This document shows, piece by piece, positions 9,284 to 20,281 of a DNA stretch of 64,000 nucleotides (the stretch's first letter is position 1; each line of letters begins with the position of its first letter). The stretch is from Cesiribacter sp964504565 (lineage in GTDB: Bacteria > Bacteroidota > Bacteroidia > Cytophagales > Cyclobacteriaceae). Made by a program: the position numbers and the translations under genes. The stretch spans positions 1 to 64,000 of the forward strand of contig CAZDEY010000006.1 in assembly GCA_964504565.1 (NCBI GenBank), read 5' to 3'. Below the pieces are notes generated by a model, which had not been told where the DNA came from, did not search any database, and worked only from the letters and a program-made list of their open reading frames with translations.

Positions 9284-12200
9284 ATGAAGAAGTTCAACTT
9301 AGTTACTTTAACCTTTACTTTAAGTCTGATCTTTTGTGGATTTGTTAATGCCCAAAACGGTCCGGCTGGTATAGGAAATTCAAGCGGCAGCGGAGGTCAG
9401 CCGGTTAACATTGTGTGGTTCGATGGATCACAAGTCAGCCAAGCTAACGGAAGCAATGTGCTGACCCTTACCGATTTATCCGGAACCGGCAATAACGCAA
9501 CTCAGACAAATGGTACTTTGGCACCTATATTGCGTACGGGCATCCAGAACGGGCTTAATATTTTAGAGTTTAGCCAATCCGATAACCGTATTGTAGTGAA
9601 CCCGGTAGCCAATATGGCCCAGGGCAATATAACCGCTACCGTAGTATACCGCAGCTCCGATACTAATGCCGGCCTGCTTTCCTACGCGGTGCCTGGCCAA
9701 AATAATGAGTATTTGTGGTTCCAAACCGGCGGATCAGTTAGAACCTACATCGGCGGCAGCGATGATAATACCGGCACCAACGGGGCTACCGGCAATTATG
9801 TAATTGCTACCCACACCTTCTCTAGCGCTACCGGTGCTACCAACTTTTACCTTAACGGTAACCAAACCCGTAACCAAACTGGGTTTCAAACCGGTACTTC
9901 TTTAGTAGCCGGTGGTTCATTGGCTATTGCCGGCGAACAAGATGCTGTGAATGGTGGCTACGATGCTGCTCAGGCCTTTAACGGTAATGTTGCCGAAATT
10001 ATTCTATACCGCACTAACCTCTCAGATGCCCAACGCATTGTACTGGAAAACTACCTTAGTGCCAAATGGAACGTTAGCCTTAGCAGTAACGACTTCTACG
10101 CCGGCGATACCCCGGCCAATAATAACTACGATTTCTTTGTAAGCGGCATTGGCCAGAGCGGCGGCAGCCAGCTAAATTCGGGTGTTTCCGGAGGTCTGTA
10201 CCTGGCCCCCGCCAATGGCACCTTAAATGCTAACGGTGAGTTTCTTTTGATGGGTAGGCAAAACAGCACCACTAATTCAGTGGTAACTAGCAATTTGGGT
10301 ACTGGGGTAGCCGCCCGCTGGCAGCGCGATTGGTACCTAGATAAAACCGGTAGCTTAGACGCCGAACTAACCTTTGATTTTAGTGAAGGAATTAATGGTC
10401 AGTATCCTCAGGATGTGAATGGCTACGTGCTGCTACGCCGAAGCGGAACAACCTATTCTGTAGTTAACATCGCCAATGCTCAAAAAACCATTTCCGGCGA
10501 TAAGTTAAGCTTTCAGGTAGCCGATGCTGCTCTTACTGACGGTTTCTATACTTTGGGAACAACCAATAATACTACCCATCCTTTAACCGGCTCGCCTAAC
10601 CGCACTTGGTTCAGCTACGCCGACGGCAACTGGGATGACCCGGCAGTTTGGACGCTAGATGGTTCGGCAACCCCCTTGTACGATAACCCTGCTAATGAAA
10701 CGCCCGGCGATTTTGATAATGTGGTAATTACCAACGGTAAGTCAATAATTATTCCTTCTTCATTAAATAACCTTTCGGCGGCCAGCCTGGAGGTAATCGG
10801 TCGTTTAAACGTTAGAGCAAGTAGCGGGCATAACTTCGGTACCATTAAGGGAAGGGGAATAATACAAATGCAAGGAGCCGGCGGGGTAGGTAACTTCCCG
10901 GCCGGCGATGCTACCGAATTTGCCGATGCTGCAACGGGTGGCACTGTAGAAATAACCAGCTCAGGTTTTGATATTGTTGAAGACCGTATCTGGAATAATC
11001 TAATTGTAAATGCCAGCGGCGCAACTATTCGCCTAAAGGCAAATGTAAGCCTTAACGGTAATTTACTTGTACGCCGCGGCACCCTTCAATTTGGCGATGC
11101 CGGATATACAACCGCTCACACCTTAACCGTTCGGGGCACCTCAACGGTGGTAGGCTTTGGTAGCTTTAGTGGCCAAATTAGTGTAGGTACCGGCAACGCC
11201 CGCCACCAGTGGGATGTTTACGGCAATGTTATCAACAATCAGGGTACTATACGCCTAACCAACCGCACCGCGGCCAGTTACAACAACGAGGCTACCAATG
11301 GTATTGTAGATATAAACTTCCTTAATAACCTTACCAACCAAACCCTAACCTGTAATGGCACTAGTGTTTTTTATAGGATTGAAGTTGATAAAGGTACCGA
11401 CGAAACCTATAAACTAACTATTGAAGCGGACAACGCCGCTAATTTTGCGCTGTATGGCTACGCGAACGAAAATCACGCCAGCGTTGCGCAACTAACCAGT
11501 AATTCTAATGCCTTAGGTCTGCTACGCGGTACTGTAGTTATTGGCAATAATGTAACTATAAACCAGCTTAATAACAGTGGTAACTACAACATTAGTGAAG
11601 CCGCCCAATTATGGGTAGATGGTGGCTCGGTAACCAAAAGCGCCGGTACAGCTATTGTAGTTTATGGTATTGCTAAAGTGAGCAACGGTAGCCTTGCAGC
11701 CAATGTGGGCAGCGGCTTTACCCTGCGCGGCAACGGCACTGTTGATGTTAGCGGCGGTGCCCTGTACGCTAATCAAATAAGAACCTCGGTACTAGGGGTA
11801 GGTAATGAAGGAGGCTACACCCAAAGTGGCGGTGTGGCTTACATTAATGGTGTAGGAAACAACACTGACTACTATCCCTTTAACTTAACCTTTACCGGTA
11901 ATGCCTTTAATATGTCGGGCGGTACCTTAAATGTGAAGCGCGGCACTAGTGGCGGGGGTATATTTATTAACTCCGATCCGGCCAACGTTAGCGTTACCGG
12001 CGGAACGGTTATATTGGAAACCGATAATAACACCAACTTTAAAATTACCAGCCGGGCTCCTTTCTTTAACCTGATACTACGCAACACCAGCGGATCAAAT
12101 ACTAGTTTTGATGTTAGTTCCGACAATGGGGTGGTTCCTGACGTAGCCGAATTAGTAGCTCAACCCTTGGTAGTTAAGCGCGACTTAATTATTGAAAGCG

Positions 12201-15200
12201 ACGCTGTACTAAATCACAACGGTCAGTCGGTAACCATTGCCCGTAACTTCACCATTGAAGAAGATGCTACCTACCAATATAGTGGCGGGGCGCCTAACAC
12301 TACCTTTTTAAGTGGCAATGAAAACGCTACACTTAACCTGCAAAACATTACCGGCGGGGGTAGTAACAACGAGCAGCGCTTCCATAACCTAGTGGTTAGC
12401 CGTAGCTCCGGAAGTACACTAACGATGGTAGCCAATTCTAATAAAAACGTTAATAACGATAACAGCAACTTGGTGCGGATTGACGGCGCATTCTCTTTGT
12501 TAGAGGGTACTGTAGATCACGGTATATACAGTATTCGCTTCTACGGCGACGTAACCAACTACGGAATTTTGGGGCTTTATACCCCCGGCGTTACTCCCCA
12601 AAATGCGCTACTAAAGTTCAGGCCGGAAAGCTTTACCATTCAAACCTCGGAGGATGCCCAGTTCGGTAACGTTCGCCTAAATAATACCAATAATATTCTT
12701 TCACTTAGCAATAACATCTATGTTAAGCGGATAGAATATCGTCACGGTCGTATAAATTTGGGTACTTACCGCTTAACCTTAGATGAGCTGGACATAAACC
12801 TGAACGGTGGCGAAACCAACGGCGGCATACTTTCGGTAGAAGATATGTTTATTACCAGTGGTAAGGCTAGTGATGGTGGTTTGCGACTATATGTACCCGC
12901 CTCGGCTACTAACGGCGCCACCTTTACCTTTCCGTTGGGCATAGGTTCAACCAATAATGCAGCAACCAGTAAATACACCCCCGCTCAGCTTACTGTGTAT
13001 AATGTAAGCGACGACGGCTACATTCAGCTTAGCCTGGAAGATAGCCAACTGTTAACTACTGAAAATGGGGCCGGCAATATTCTGGATTACTACTGGCGCG
13101 TGCGCTACGATGGCTTCAGCAGCCTGCCTAGCGTAAAGTGGGATTTCACCTACAACAACCGCGATACCCATACCGGCAACCAACTGGTAGCCGGCGATAA
13201 CTACGTATCGGGTAAAGTACTGGATAACTCACCCTTTACCCGTTCGTTTGAACCGGGCGTAATTAGCGGCACTAATACTATAACCTTTGATAACAATGGC
13301 GCTGCCCAAGGCTTTACCCTGGAAAATGCCAACTATACCGCCGGCGTACAGGCCCGCTTTGTAGGCGCCCCGCAAATATGGTATAACCGAAATAATAACC
13401 GTCAGAACTGGAACAACCAGGCTAAATGGACCCTAAACAGTAACGGTAGCGATGATGGTAATACCGGCTTTCCGGAAGCGGGCGATATCGTGTATATCCG
13501 CTCATTTGGCCAAGGTAATGATGATGGCTGGGTGAACGCTGACAGAAATATTAACATAGCCCAGTTAATTTTTGACGGATCTGCCGGCGGGTGGAGTCCC
13601 AGGCTATGGGTTACCGACCGTGATGCCATACTCAACCTAGGCAAAGTTTCGGGCGATGGTACTATTTACTTTGAAATAACCGATACGCAGCAGCAAACTA
13701 TAACCGGTACCGATCTAGGCGAGTTCATAAATAACGATGATGCTGTAATTATATTAAAAGAAGATAATAATAGTACTAATACTATAGCTTTAATCCCTAA
13801 CGGATTAACCGAATTTCCAAGCTTGAGAATAGAAGGCGATAATCAAGCATTCGATAATCGTACTATTAAGACTGCTGCCCCCATAACTATTTACAAAAAC
13901 CTGTGGGTTGACTACGGTGGTACTTTTGCAGTAGCCCACGATGTAACCATACGGGGCGATTTACGCCACGGTAATGGTGGAGGAAACCGGGGTAAAATTT
14001 ACCTGGCCAGTGACCGGGCAGTAACTTTTACCGTGGAAGATGACTTCCGCTACCAAGATAATGGGGTAGAACTACGTTTTGAAGTTGACAACTCCACTCC
14101 TTCCGGTTTAGTACACCGGGTGCGGGTTGGCGGAGATATAGACCTGCAAAGCAACGATTCTAACTCCTTACTGGATTTATTTAATGGCAATGCAGCCACC
14201 GATAATAATGCTGAACTAGAATTCTTTGGTAGCGGTGATGTTATCTTCAGCCGCGACAGAGAGCAGCTACCAGACCTGTACCGCATTATCATAAATAAGG
14301 ATAACGGACTGGAAGATTCGATAACTGTAAACACCAATTTTGCCCTAAACGGACCTACTAATGGCCTTACTAAAGCATTGGAGTTACAGGCCGGCATGCT
14401 ACGCCTTAACCAAGCTGATATTGACATTACGCTTAGCTCCGGCACCAGTAGCTATAGCATTCCTGAGGGTTCCGGTTTAGAAATTGCCCAGGGCGACATT
14501 CGCCTTACCGGTAACAACGTTGGCTTACTACTGGATGGAACGCTAAGAATAAGCGGCGGCAATGCGCTGTTCGCTTCCGGTACGGCTAATAACTTTATTG
14601 AGTACAGCACCACCGGTACCGCCACGCTGGAAGTTTCCGGCGGAGTGCTGCAGGTTGGCTCCCAGATACGCCGTGGCACATCTAGCACCTTGGGTGTACT
14701 ACATTATACTCAGACCGGTGGTTCAGTAACTATTGGCGTTACCGATGCTCCGGAAGCCAGCCGCGCCATGTTTGAGGTACTGAACAGCGGAACCTTTATT
14801 CACACCGGCGGTTCGTTCACAATTTTGCGCCAAAACGGAGCTAACCCAACAGTAGCAGCCCTTTATCTGGAGCCAGCCATATCTAATACTACCGGTTCGG
14901 TTATAAACTTAGGCAACGCCAGTACACCCGCCGGGCAGGCTAACTTTGGTATAGATGCCGCAATTGAACTTGGCCAGTTGGTTCTGGGCGGAACCAATAG
15001 CCCTACCTATACCCTACCGGTTAGGCCGCTTACGGTTAGCAACTCTCTTACGCTTAGCGCCAACGCTACGCTAGATGCGCAAGGCCGTAATGTAACTATT
15101 GGTGAAAATTTTGTACACAATGGCACCTACCTGCCGGGCACCAACACCACAACCTTTAACGGCGATGCCAACCAAAGCATTTCCGGTACCGGCAGCGGTA

Positions 15201-18112
15201 ACTTTTACAACCTAACGAAAGCGGGAAGCAATACCCTTTCGGCTAACAAGGCTTTTACTATAGGAAATGTATTTACTATTGAAGGCGGTGTATTTGCCGA
15301 CAACGGTAATACCATAAACCTGCTGGGCAATATGGTTCATAACGGAACCCATACCAGTAGCGGCGGCAACGGTATAGTATTTAACGGTACCAGCCAGCAG
15401 CTTCTTCAGCGCAGCGCCGTGGGCACTAGTACTTTCGGAATTCTTACAATTAGCAACCCGGCTAATGTAATTGTGCCCGATGGCACTGGCTTTTCCTTTG
15501 TAATACAAGATAGGCTAAGGCTGGAAGAGGGCGTGCTGGATATTGGCGGCAATTTGCTGGAACTTACTGAGAACAGCCAGATTGAAGCGGTTAACCCGTT
15601 CTCAGCCACCAACATGATCCAGACTAATAGTTCGTTTACCGATAATGGCGTGCGCAAATACTTTAACCCAATAAGTAGTGCAACCACCTTTGTATTTCCG
15701 GTAGGCCAGGGCAAGTATACCCCGGTAACCCTAAACTGGAATAGCAGCAGTGCCGGTTCGCTGACCGTGCGCCCAGCTAATGAATTGCACCCTAGCGTTC
15801 TGGAAGATAATGAGGCCCCGGACCTTGAGATTGTTGACAATCAGAATGCCCTGAAATACCACTGGATTATTACCAGCAACGGCTTAAGCAATGTAAGCGG
15901 CAGTACTGTATTTGGCTTCGATAATGCCGATATTTTACTACAAGGTGGTACGGGCTATACAGTGGCTAACTATATACCGGCTCGCCTTCTGGCTAGCAGC
16001 ACCACCTGGGATAAAGCCTACTCTCAGGCTGACTTCAACGAAGGCAGTTCTCAGATGACGTTTAACTTTGCCGCCGCCGCCGATGCCGGAATTAGTGGAG
16101 ACTACACCGCCGGCGTAGGCGTAAATAACAGCGATGTAACTATAAACGGCGCCATTCCAGATGAGGTACCGATTTACGTAACTACGGCTACCGGCGGTAA
16201 CTTTGCGGCCGAAAGCAGCTACGCCAGCTATACTGGTAGCTTCCCGGTCGGCGGACCGGTAGGTGGTATTCTGCAAGTAGCCGACGGAGCCAACCTTACG
16301 CTTACCAGCAACGGAGCCCGCCTGTTACGTACCGAAATTGGCGATGGGGCCACACTAGATGTAAGCACTACAACCAACCACCGACTGGGCACCGTTACCG
16401 GTACCGGTACGCTTAAGGTAAACAGCAGCACCATGCCAGCCGGCTACTACGTAGATTTCTTTACGTGTACAGGTGGCGGCCTTGAGTACAGCGGCTCAAC
16501 CGACTATTCGGTGCTCGCTGGTATTCCTCAACTGCGCCGGGTTATATTTAGTGGTAGTGGCACCCGCGATTTGCCTAACAGCAACATTCTAATCTGTGAA
16601 GATTTAGAGGTGGATGGCCCTACAGTTACAAACGATTTTAGCCGAGAAATAACTGTACGGGAAGATGCGATTATGACCAACGGAACCTTTACGGTGGATA
16701 ATGCCGGTGAACTCTTAATTGGCAATAACCTTGTTCTAAACGGCGGTACGCTGGAAGGGGGCACCAATGCTCAGATTACCGTTGGATTAAACATGGTACG
16801 CACTAGCGGCTTGTTCTTGGCGCAGGGGGCTACGGTAAACTTTGTAGCCAGCGGCACCCAGGCTATTAGTGGTAACTTTACCGGAACCAACAGTTTCTAT
16901 CGCCTGAACCTAAACAAAACTTCCGGCAACCTGATTTTGGCTACCGCTAGTACCCCGCTAACCATTACCAACCGTTTAAGCCTGCAGAAAGGTATTTTGC
17001 AAACTAACGGAAATAGCCTAACGCTAAACGCTAGTGCCAGCATAAACGGAGGATCTGCCGCCAGCTACGTTTGGGGCGGACTCACTAAGCTTAATTTAGG
17101 AGCTAACCAAACCTTGTTATTCCCGGTAGGTAGCCAAACCCGCTATATGCCGGCCCAAATACAGGAAGATGCTACCGCTAATGCCGACTGGACCGTTTCT
17201 TACAGTTCTAGTAACGATAAAGCCGACAATGCCCTGGATACCGATAATGCTAATGGCTACGGTGAGCTGGAGTCAGTAAGTTCAATTGATAAATGGACCA
17301 TAACCGGTGCTAACGGCACTAACATGCGCGCTTTAATTGGACTTCGCTACGGCAGCCATAATAACGTAACCGACAGAAATGATATAGTTGTAGCGCACTA
17401 TAATACTGCTAACAATGAGTGGGTAAATAAGGGGGCCAGCCTTTCCGGTGGCTCTACCAATGCTGCCGGTTTTATAAACTCGCTGGAAACTACTTCCTTC
17501 AGTACTCAGGAATTCAGTATTGGCACTACGGGCGCGGCACCGCTACCGGTAGAATTCGGGGATCTGACTGCAAAATCGATTACCGATGGGGTTAAGTTGG
17601 ACTGGTTTACCTATACCGAAACCAACAACAACTACTTTGAAGTGGAACACTCTACCGACGGTACTACTTTCAACGCAGTTGGTTTAGTAGAAGGTATGGG
17701 GAATACCGCTACGCAGACAAACTATAGCTTTACCCACCTCAACCCGGCTGAAGGCTTTAACTACTATCGCCTGAAGCAGGTTGACTACGACGGACAATTT
17801 GCCTATAGCCAAACGGTGCGGGCAATATATAGCTACGGAAGCCTGGGCAAATCGGTAGTGCTGTACCCTAACCCGGTACCTAGCAACCGCCAGCTAAACC
17901 TGCAAATAAGTGGTCACCAGGGTAGTGCCAAAGGTTTGGTAATGGTAACTACTACCAACGGTAAAAATGTATATGCAAACTCATTTACCACCGACACCCA
18001 GGGCTCTTACTTGCAGGGCATTACACTACCTGCTTACCTGCCGGCCGGCCTATATTTGGTAAGAGTTCAGGTAGGCAAGCATTTACAAACATTGAAGATT
18101 ACTATTGAATAA
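9284..18112 (+). CDS. Giant secreted surface protein with LamG-like domain and T9SS sorting domain
   Basis: 2942 residues. A signal peptide (~1-24, ending NAQ) is followed by a concanavalin/LamG-like domain (~40-260), with NFYLNGNQT, FNGNVAEIILY and LENYLSAKWN, typical of Bacteroidota surface proteins. A DFFVSGIGQ segment comes next. About 2200 residues of beta-rich, Asn/Thr/Gly-rich sequence follow, with recurring short patterns such as GGTLNV, NLVVNG and TGT.SFYRL, suggesting a long beta-helical or filamentous stalk. Near the end is a common pre-sorting module (LPVEFGDLTA, DWFTYTETNNNYFEVE, YYRLKQVDYDG), then the type A T9SS C-terminal domain (VLYPNPVPS, PAGLYLVRVQ). It should be exported by Sec and then T9SS and anchored at the cell surface. 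Adhesion is plausible but unproven. A strong terminator follows at 18137. Confidence 0.9.
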   Translation: MKKFNLVTLTFTLSLIFCGFVNAQNGPAGIGNSSGSGGQPVNIVWFDGSQVSQANGSNVLTLTDLSGTGNNATQTNGTLAPILRTGIQNGLNILEFSQSDNRIVVNPVANMAQGNITATVVYRSSDTNAGLLSYAVPGQNNEYLWFQTGGSVRTYIGGSDDNTGTNGATGNYVIATHTFSSATGATNFYLNGNQTRNQTGFQTGTSLVAGGSLAIAGEQDAVNGGYDAAQAFNGNVAEIILYRTNLSDAQRIVLENYLSAKWNVSLSSNDFYAGDTPANNNYDFFVSGIGQSGGSQLNSGVSGGLYLAPANGTLNANGEFLLMGRQNSTTNSVVTSNLGTGVAARWQRDWYLDKTGSLDAELTFDFSEGINGQYPQDVNGYVLLRRSGTTYSVVNIANAQKTISGDKLSFQVADAALTDGFYTLGTTNNTTHPLTGSPNRTWFSYADGNWDDPAVWTLDGSATPLYDNPANETPGDFDNVVITNGKSIIIPSSLNNLSAASLEVIGRLNVRASSGHNFGTIKGRGIIQMQGAGGVGNFPAGDATEFADAATGGTVEITSSGFDIVEDRIWNNLIVNASGATIRLKANVSLNGNLLVRRGTLQFGDAGYTTAHTLTVRGTSTVVGFGSFSGQISVGTGNARHQWDVYGNVINNQGTIRLTNRTAASYNNEATNGIVDINFLNNLTNQTLTCNGTSVFYRIEVDKGTDETYKLTIEADNAANFALYGYANENHASVAQLTSNSNALGLLRGTVVIGNNVTINQLNNSGNYNISEAAQLWVDGGSVTKSAGTAIVVYGIAKVSNGSLAANVGSGFTLRGNGTVDVSGGALYANQIRTSVLGVGNEGGYTQSGGVAYINGVGNNTDYYPFNLTFTGNAFNMSGGTLNVKRGTSGGGIFINSDPANVSVTGGTVILETDNNTNFKITSRAPFFNLILRNTSGSNTSFDVSSDNGVVPDVAELVAQPLVVKRDLIIESDAVLNHNGQSVTIARNFTIEEDATYQYSGGAPNTTFLSGNENATLNLQNITGGGSNNEQRFHNLVVSRSSGSTLTMVANSNKNVNNDNSNLVRIDGAFSLLEGTVDHGIYSIRFYGDVTNYGILGLYTPGVTPQNALLKFRPESFTIQTSEDAQFGNVRLNNTNNILSLSNNIYVKRIEYRHGRINLGTYRLTLDELDINLNGGETNGGILSVEDMFITSGKASDGGLRLYVPASATNGATFTFPLGIGSTNNAATSKYTPAQLTVYNVSDDGYIQLSLEDSQLLTTENGAGNILDYYWRVRYDGFSSLPSVKWDFTYNNRDTHTGNQLVAGDNYVSGKVLDNSPFTRSFEPGVISGTNTITFDNNGAAQGFTLENANYTAGVQARFVGAPQIWYNRNNNRQNWNNQAKWTLNSNGSDDGNTGFPEAGDIVYIRSFGQGNDDGWVNADRNINIAQLIFDGSAGGWSPRLWVTDRDAILNLGKVSGDGTIYFEITDTQQQTITGTDLGEFINNDDAVIILKEDNNSTNTIALIPNGLTEFPSLRIEGDNQAFDNRTIKTAAPITIYKNLWVDYGGTFAVAHDVTIRGDLRHGNGGGNRGKIYLASDRAVTFTVEDDFRYQDNGVELRFEVDNSTPSGLVHRVRVGGDIDLQSNDSNSLLDLFNGNAATDNNAELEFFGSGDVIFSRDREQLPDLYRIIINKDNGLEDSITVNTNFALNGPTNGLTKALELQAGMLRLNQADIDITLSSGTSSYSIPEGSGLEIAQGDIRLTGNNVGLLLDGTLRISGGNALFASGTANNFIEYSTTGTATLEVSGGVLQVGSQIRRGTSSTLGVLHYTQTGGSVTIGVTDAPEASRAMFEVLNSGTFIHTGGSFTILRQNGANPTVAALYLEPAISNTTGSVINLGNASTPAGQANFGIDAAIELGQLVLGGTNSPTYTLPVRPLTVSNSLTLSANATLDAQGRNVTIGENFVHNGTYLPGTNTTTFNGDANQSISGTGSGNFYNLTKAGSNTLSANKAFTIGNVFTIEGGVFADNGNTINLLGNMVHNGTHTSSGGNGIVFNGTSQQLLQRSAVGTSTFGILTISNPANVIVPDGTGFSFVIQDRLRLEEGVLDIGGNLLELTENSQIEAVNPFSATNMIQTNSSFTDNGVRKYFNPISSATTFVFPVGQGKYTPVTLNWNSSSAGSLTVRPANELHPSVLEDNEAPDLEIVDNQNALKYHWIITSNGLSNVSGSTVFGFDNADILLQGGTGYTVANYIPARLLASSTTWDKAYSQADFNEGSSQMTFNFAAAADAGISGDYTAGVGVNNSDVTINGAIPDEVPIYVTTATGGNFAAESSYASYTGSFPVGGPVGGILQVADGANLTLTSNGARLLRTEIGDGATLDVSTTTNHRLGTVTGTGTLKVNSSTMPAGYYVDFFTCTGGGLEYSGSTDYSVLAGIPQLRRVIFSGSGTRDLPNSNILICEDLEVDGPTVTNDFSREITVREDAIMTNGTFTVDNAGELLIGNNLVLNGGTLEGGTNAQITVGLNMVRTSGLFLAQGATVNFVASGTQAISGNFTGTNSFYRLNLNKTSGNLILATASTPLTITNRLSLQKGILQTNGNSLTLNASASINGGSAASYVWGGLTKLNLGANQTLLFPVGSQTRYMPAQIQEDATANADWTVSYSSSNDKADNALDTDNANGYGELESVSSIDKWTITGANGTNMRALIGLRYGSHNNVTDRNDIVVAHYNTANNEWVNKGASLSGGSTNAAGFINSLETTSFSTQEFSIGTTGAAPLPVEFGDLTAKSITDGVKLDWFTYTETNNNYFEVEHSTDGTTFNAVGLVEGMGNTATQTNYSFTHLNPAEGFNYYRLKQVDYDGQFAYSQTVRAIYSYGSLGKSVVLYPNPVPSNRQLNLQISGHQGSAKGLVMVTTTNGKNVYANSFTTDTQGSYLQGITLPAYLPAGLYLVRVQVGKHLQTLKITIE

Positions 18113-18136
18113 ACAGTAACGTATTTAGTTAACACT

Positions 18137-18170
18137 GAAAAGGGTACGAATTGATTTCGTACCCTTTTTT
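18137..18170. terminator. Rho-independent terminator between convergent genes
   Basis: Near-perfect stem AAAGGGTACGAA / TTTCGTACCCTTT with a TTGA loop and a T run. The A run on the other side lets it serve the minus-strand VWA gene as well. Confidence 0.9.
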
Positions 18171-18177
18171 GTTGTTC

Positions 18178-20119
18178 CTAGCGCTCGGCTACCAGTTCCA
18201 TACTTCTAACCATATTTAAAAATTCGGCCCGGTAGCCTTCGTCATCTTTGCCTTGGGCACCCTTACCCAATTTCAATACTGAGCTATAGCTGGCATCGTG
18301 GGCGTATTCTGACTGGTGCAGCAGCATACCAAACTGAGCTACCGCCGCCGAAAACCGAAAGTTTTCCGAGGTACTGGATTCCGGAACCGGCTTATCCGCC
18401 ACTATATGGGTTAGTAGCTTGCTAGTTTCGCCATCGGGCTGCTTGTAGCGAAGTTTTACGGTTAACAGTTCGCCGTTTTTTATACCTTTAGCCTCCGGTT
18501 TAGGCTTATTATCTTGATACTTAAGCGCATCGACCGACCCTAAATATTCGGAGTTTTTTAGCGAGGCCGGAATTATTTCGTAGAGTGCCGTAACCGTATG
18601 GCCGGAGCCTAATTCACCGGCATCTTTTCTATCGTTATTAAAATCTTCGGCGGCCAACATACGGTTTTCGTACCCGATAAGGCGGTAGCCCTGTACGTAG
18701 CCCGGGTTAAATTCTAACTGGAGCTTTACATCTTTGGCGATAGTGAATAGCGTACCTCCGAACTCATTTACCAGGGTTTTCTTTGCTTCCAACAAGTTAT
18801 CAATGTAAGCGTAGTTACCATTGCCTTTATCGGCCAGTACTTCCATACGGTTATCTTTATAATTACCGGTGCCGAAACCTAAAACCGTCAGAAATACCCC
18901 ACTTTCGCGCTTCTTTTCGATTAACTTTTCCAGCGCATCGGGGCTACTAAGGCCAACGTTAAAATCGCCGTCGGTAGCCAGAATAACCCGGTTGTTGCCG
19001 CCTTCTATAAAGTTCTTTTCGGCTAACTCATACGCGCGCTTAATTCCGACACCGCCGGCAGTAGAGCCCCCGGCCTGCAAGCCTTCCAGCGCATCCAGAA
19101 TTTTACCCTTTTCTGCGCCGGACGTTGNNNNNNNNNNCTACCCCGGCGGCTCCGGCATACACTACAATCGATACCTTATCTTCATCGCGTAACTGGTTCA
19201 CCAGCATTTTAAAGCCGGATTTTAACAAAGGAAGTTTATTGGCGCTATTCATGGAACCCGATACATCTAGCAGAAACACTAAGTTGGAAGCCGGCAGGTT
19301 TTCGGTAGAAAAATTTTTACCCTGCAAGCCTATATGTAACAGTTGGTGGTCGCTATTCCAGGGGCAGGCCGAAAGCTCGGTATACACTGAAAAGGGATCG
19401 GAACCGGTGGGCTGCTCGTAATTGTAGTCGAAGTAATTAATCATCTCCTCAATTCGTACCGCAGCGGCCGGCGGTTTTTGGCCGTTCTGAATAAACCGCC
19501 GCACATTGCTATAGCTGGCCCGGTCAACATCTATGGAGAAGGTAGACAGTGGGTCTTCAGTAGCTTTTTTGAAACCGTTTTCTCCTACGGAAGCATACTC
19601 TTCGGTGTTGTAATTATGAAGTATGTCATACCCAATTGGCATACCGTATGACGGGGCCGTATGATTAAATGAAGCCTGCCCTTTAATTTTAATTCCAGTC
19701 GCTTGGCCTTGCAGAGATTGTCCAACCTCTTCTTGGTCAGCAATTTCAATAATCTCAGGGTTTGCTTCTGCTTTCTCATTCTTAACCCATTTAAGAGGTT
19801 GATCTAAAGTAATACTATCTTCGATTAAGACTACGTTAATAACTTTACGCTGGGCTACTTTTTCTTCTACCTCAAAACAACCTATATAGCTATAAACTAA
19901 TATACTATTACTTTTGGGCACAGAAATAATATACTTGCCATCAATATCAGTAATTACCCCGTTTTTAGTGCCTTTAACTTGCACCACTGCCCCGGGCAAA
20001 CCGGAGCCATCGGCAGCGTTGGTTACTGTTCCTTTTACTTCGTGCTGGGCATTACTCGGGGGTGACACCAGCCCTACCAGGAATAGGGTAAATACTATCA
20101 ATTCAATATTTCGTTTCAT
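18178..20119 (-). CDS. von Willebrand factor A (YfbK-type) protein with carboxypeptidase-regulatory-like domain; contains assembly gap
   Basis: The start is the ATG complementary to 20117-20119, giving a clean signal peptide (MKRNIELIVFTLFLVG..NAQ); an in-frame upstream ATG lacks this. Domains: CarboxypepD_reg-like (~28-100: GTVTNAADGSGLPGAVV, DIDGKY); a segment SLQGQATGIKIKGQ that resembles the plug motif LQG..AGV of SusC receptors; a YfbK N-terminal region (STFSIDVDRASYSNVRRFI, IEEMINYFDY); and a VWA domain with complete MIDAS signs (DVSGSMNS, GGSTAGG, ATDGDFNVG), then a C-terminal DUF3520-like part. The gap at 19128-19137 shifts the frame, so the true gap is not 10 bases. It is divergent from the sigma/anti-sigma pair, which has similar borrowed parts, suggesting one envelope system. 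The ligand is unknown. Confidence 0.87.
19128..19137. other. Assembly gap (10 N) inside the VWA gene
   Basis: The reading frames on the two sides differ, yet both continue the same VWA domain (VVYAGAAGV before, GAEKGKILDALEGL after). Confidence 0.95.
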
Positions 20120-20281
20120 ATTCGGTAAATTTTTGGTTAGGAATACCGCCCGGAATTGGCCACTACCCGGCGGTTTCACTTAAGGGATGCTGCGGTTTAC
20201 CAAAATCCATACGGGCTAGGAAAAAATTTTTAAATTGCTGAACTATTCAGCGCGGGTACCCCCCGCTTTGCCCTTAACTCA

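Noticed and set aside
15406..15840. Minus-strand frames within the giant T9SS gene (also 10615-11082, 14050-14445)
   Set aside because: Low-complexity antisense frames. The plus strand has one unbroken 2942-codon gene with signal and sorting domains.
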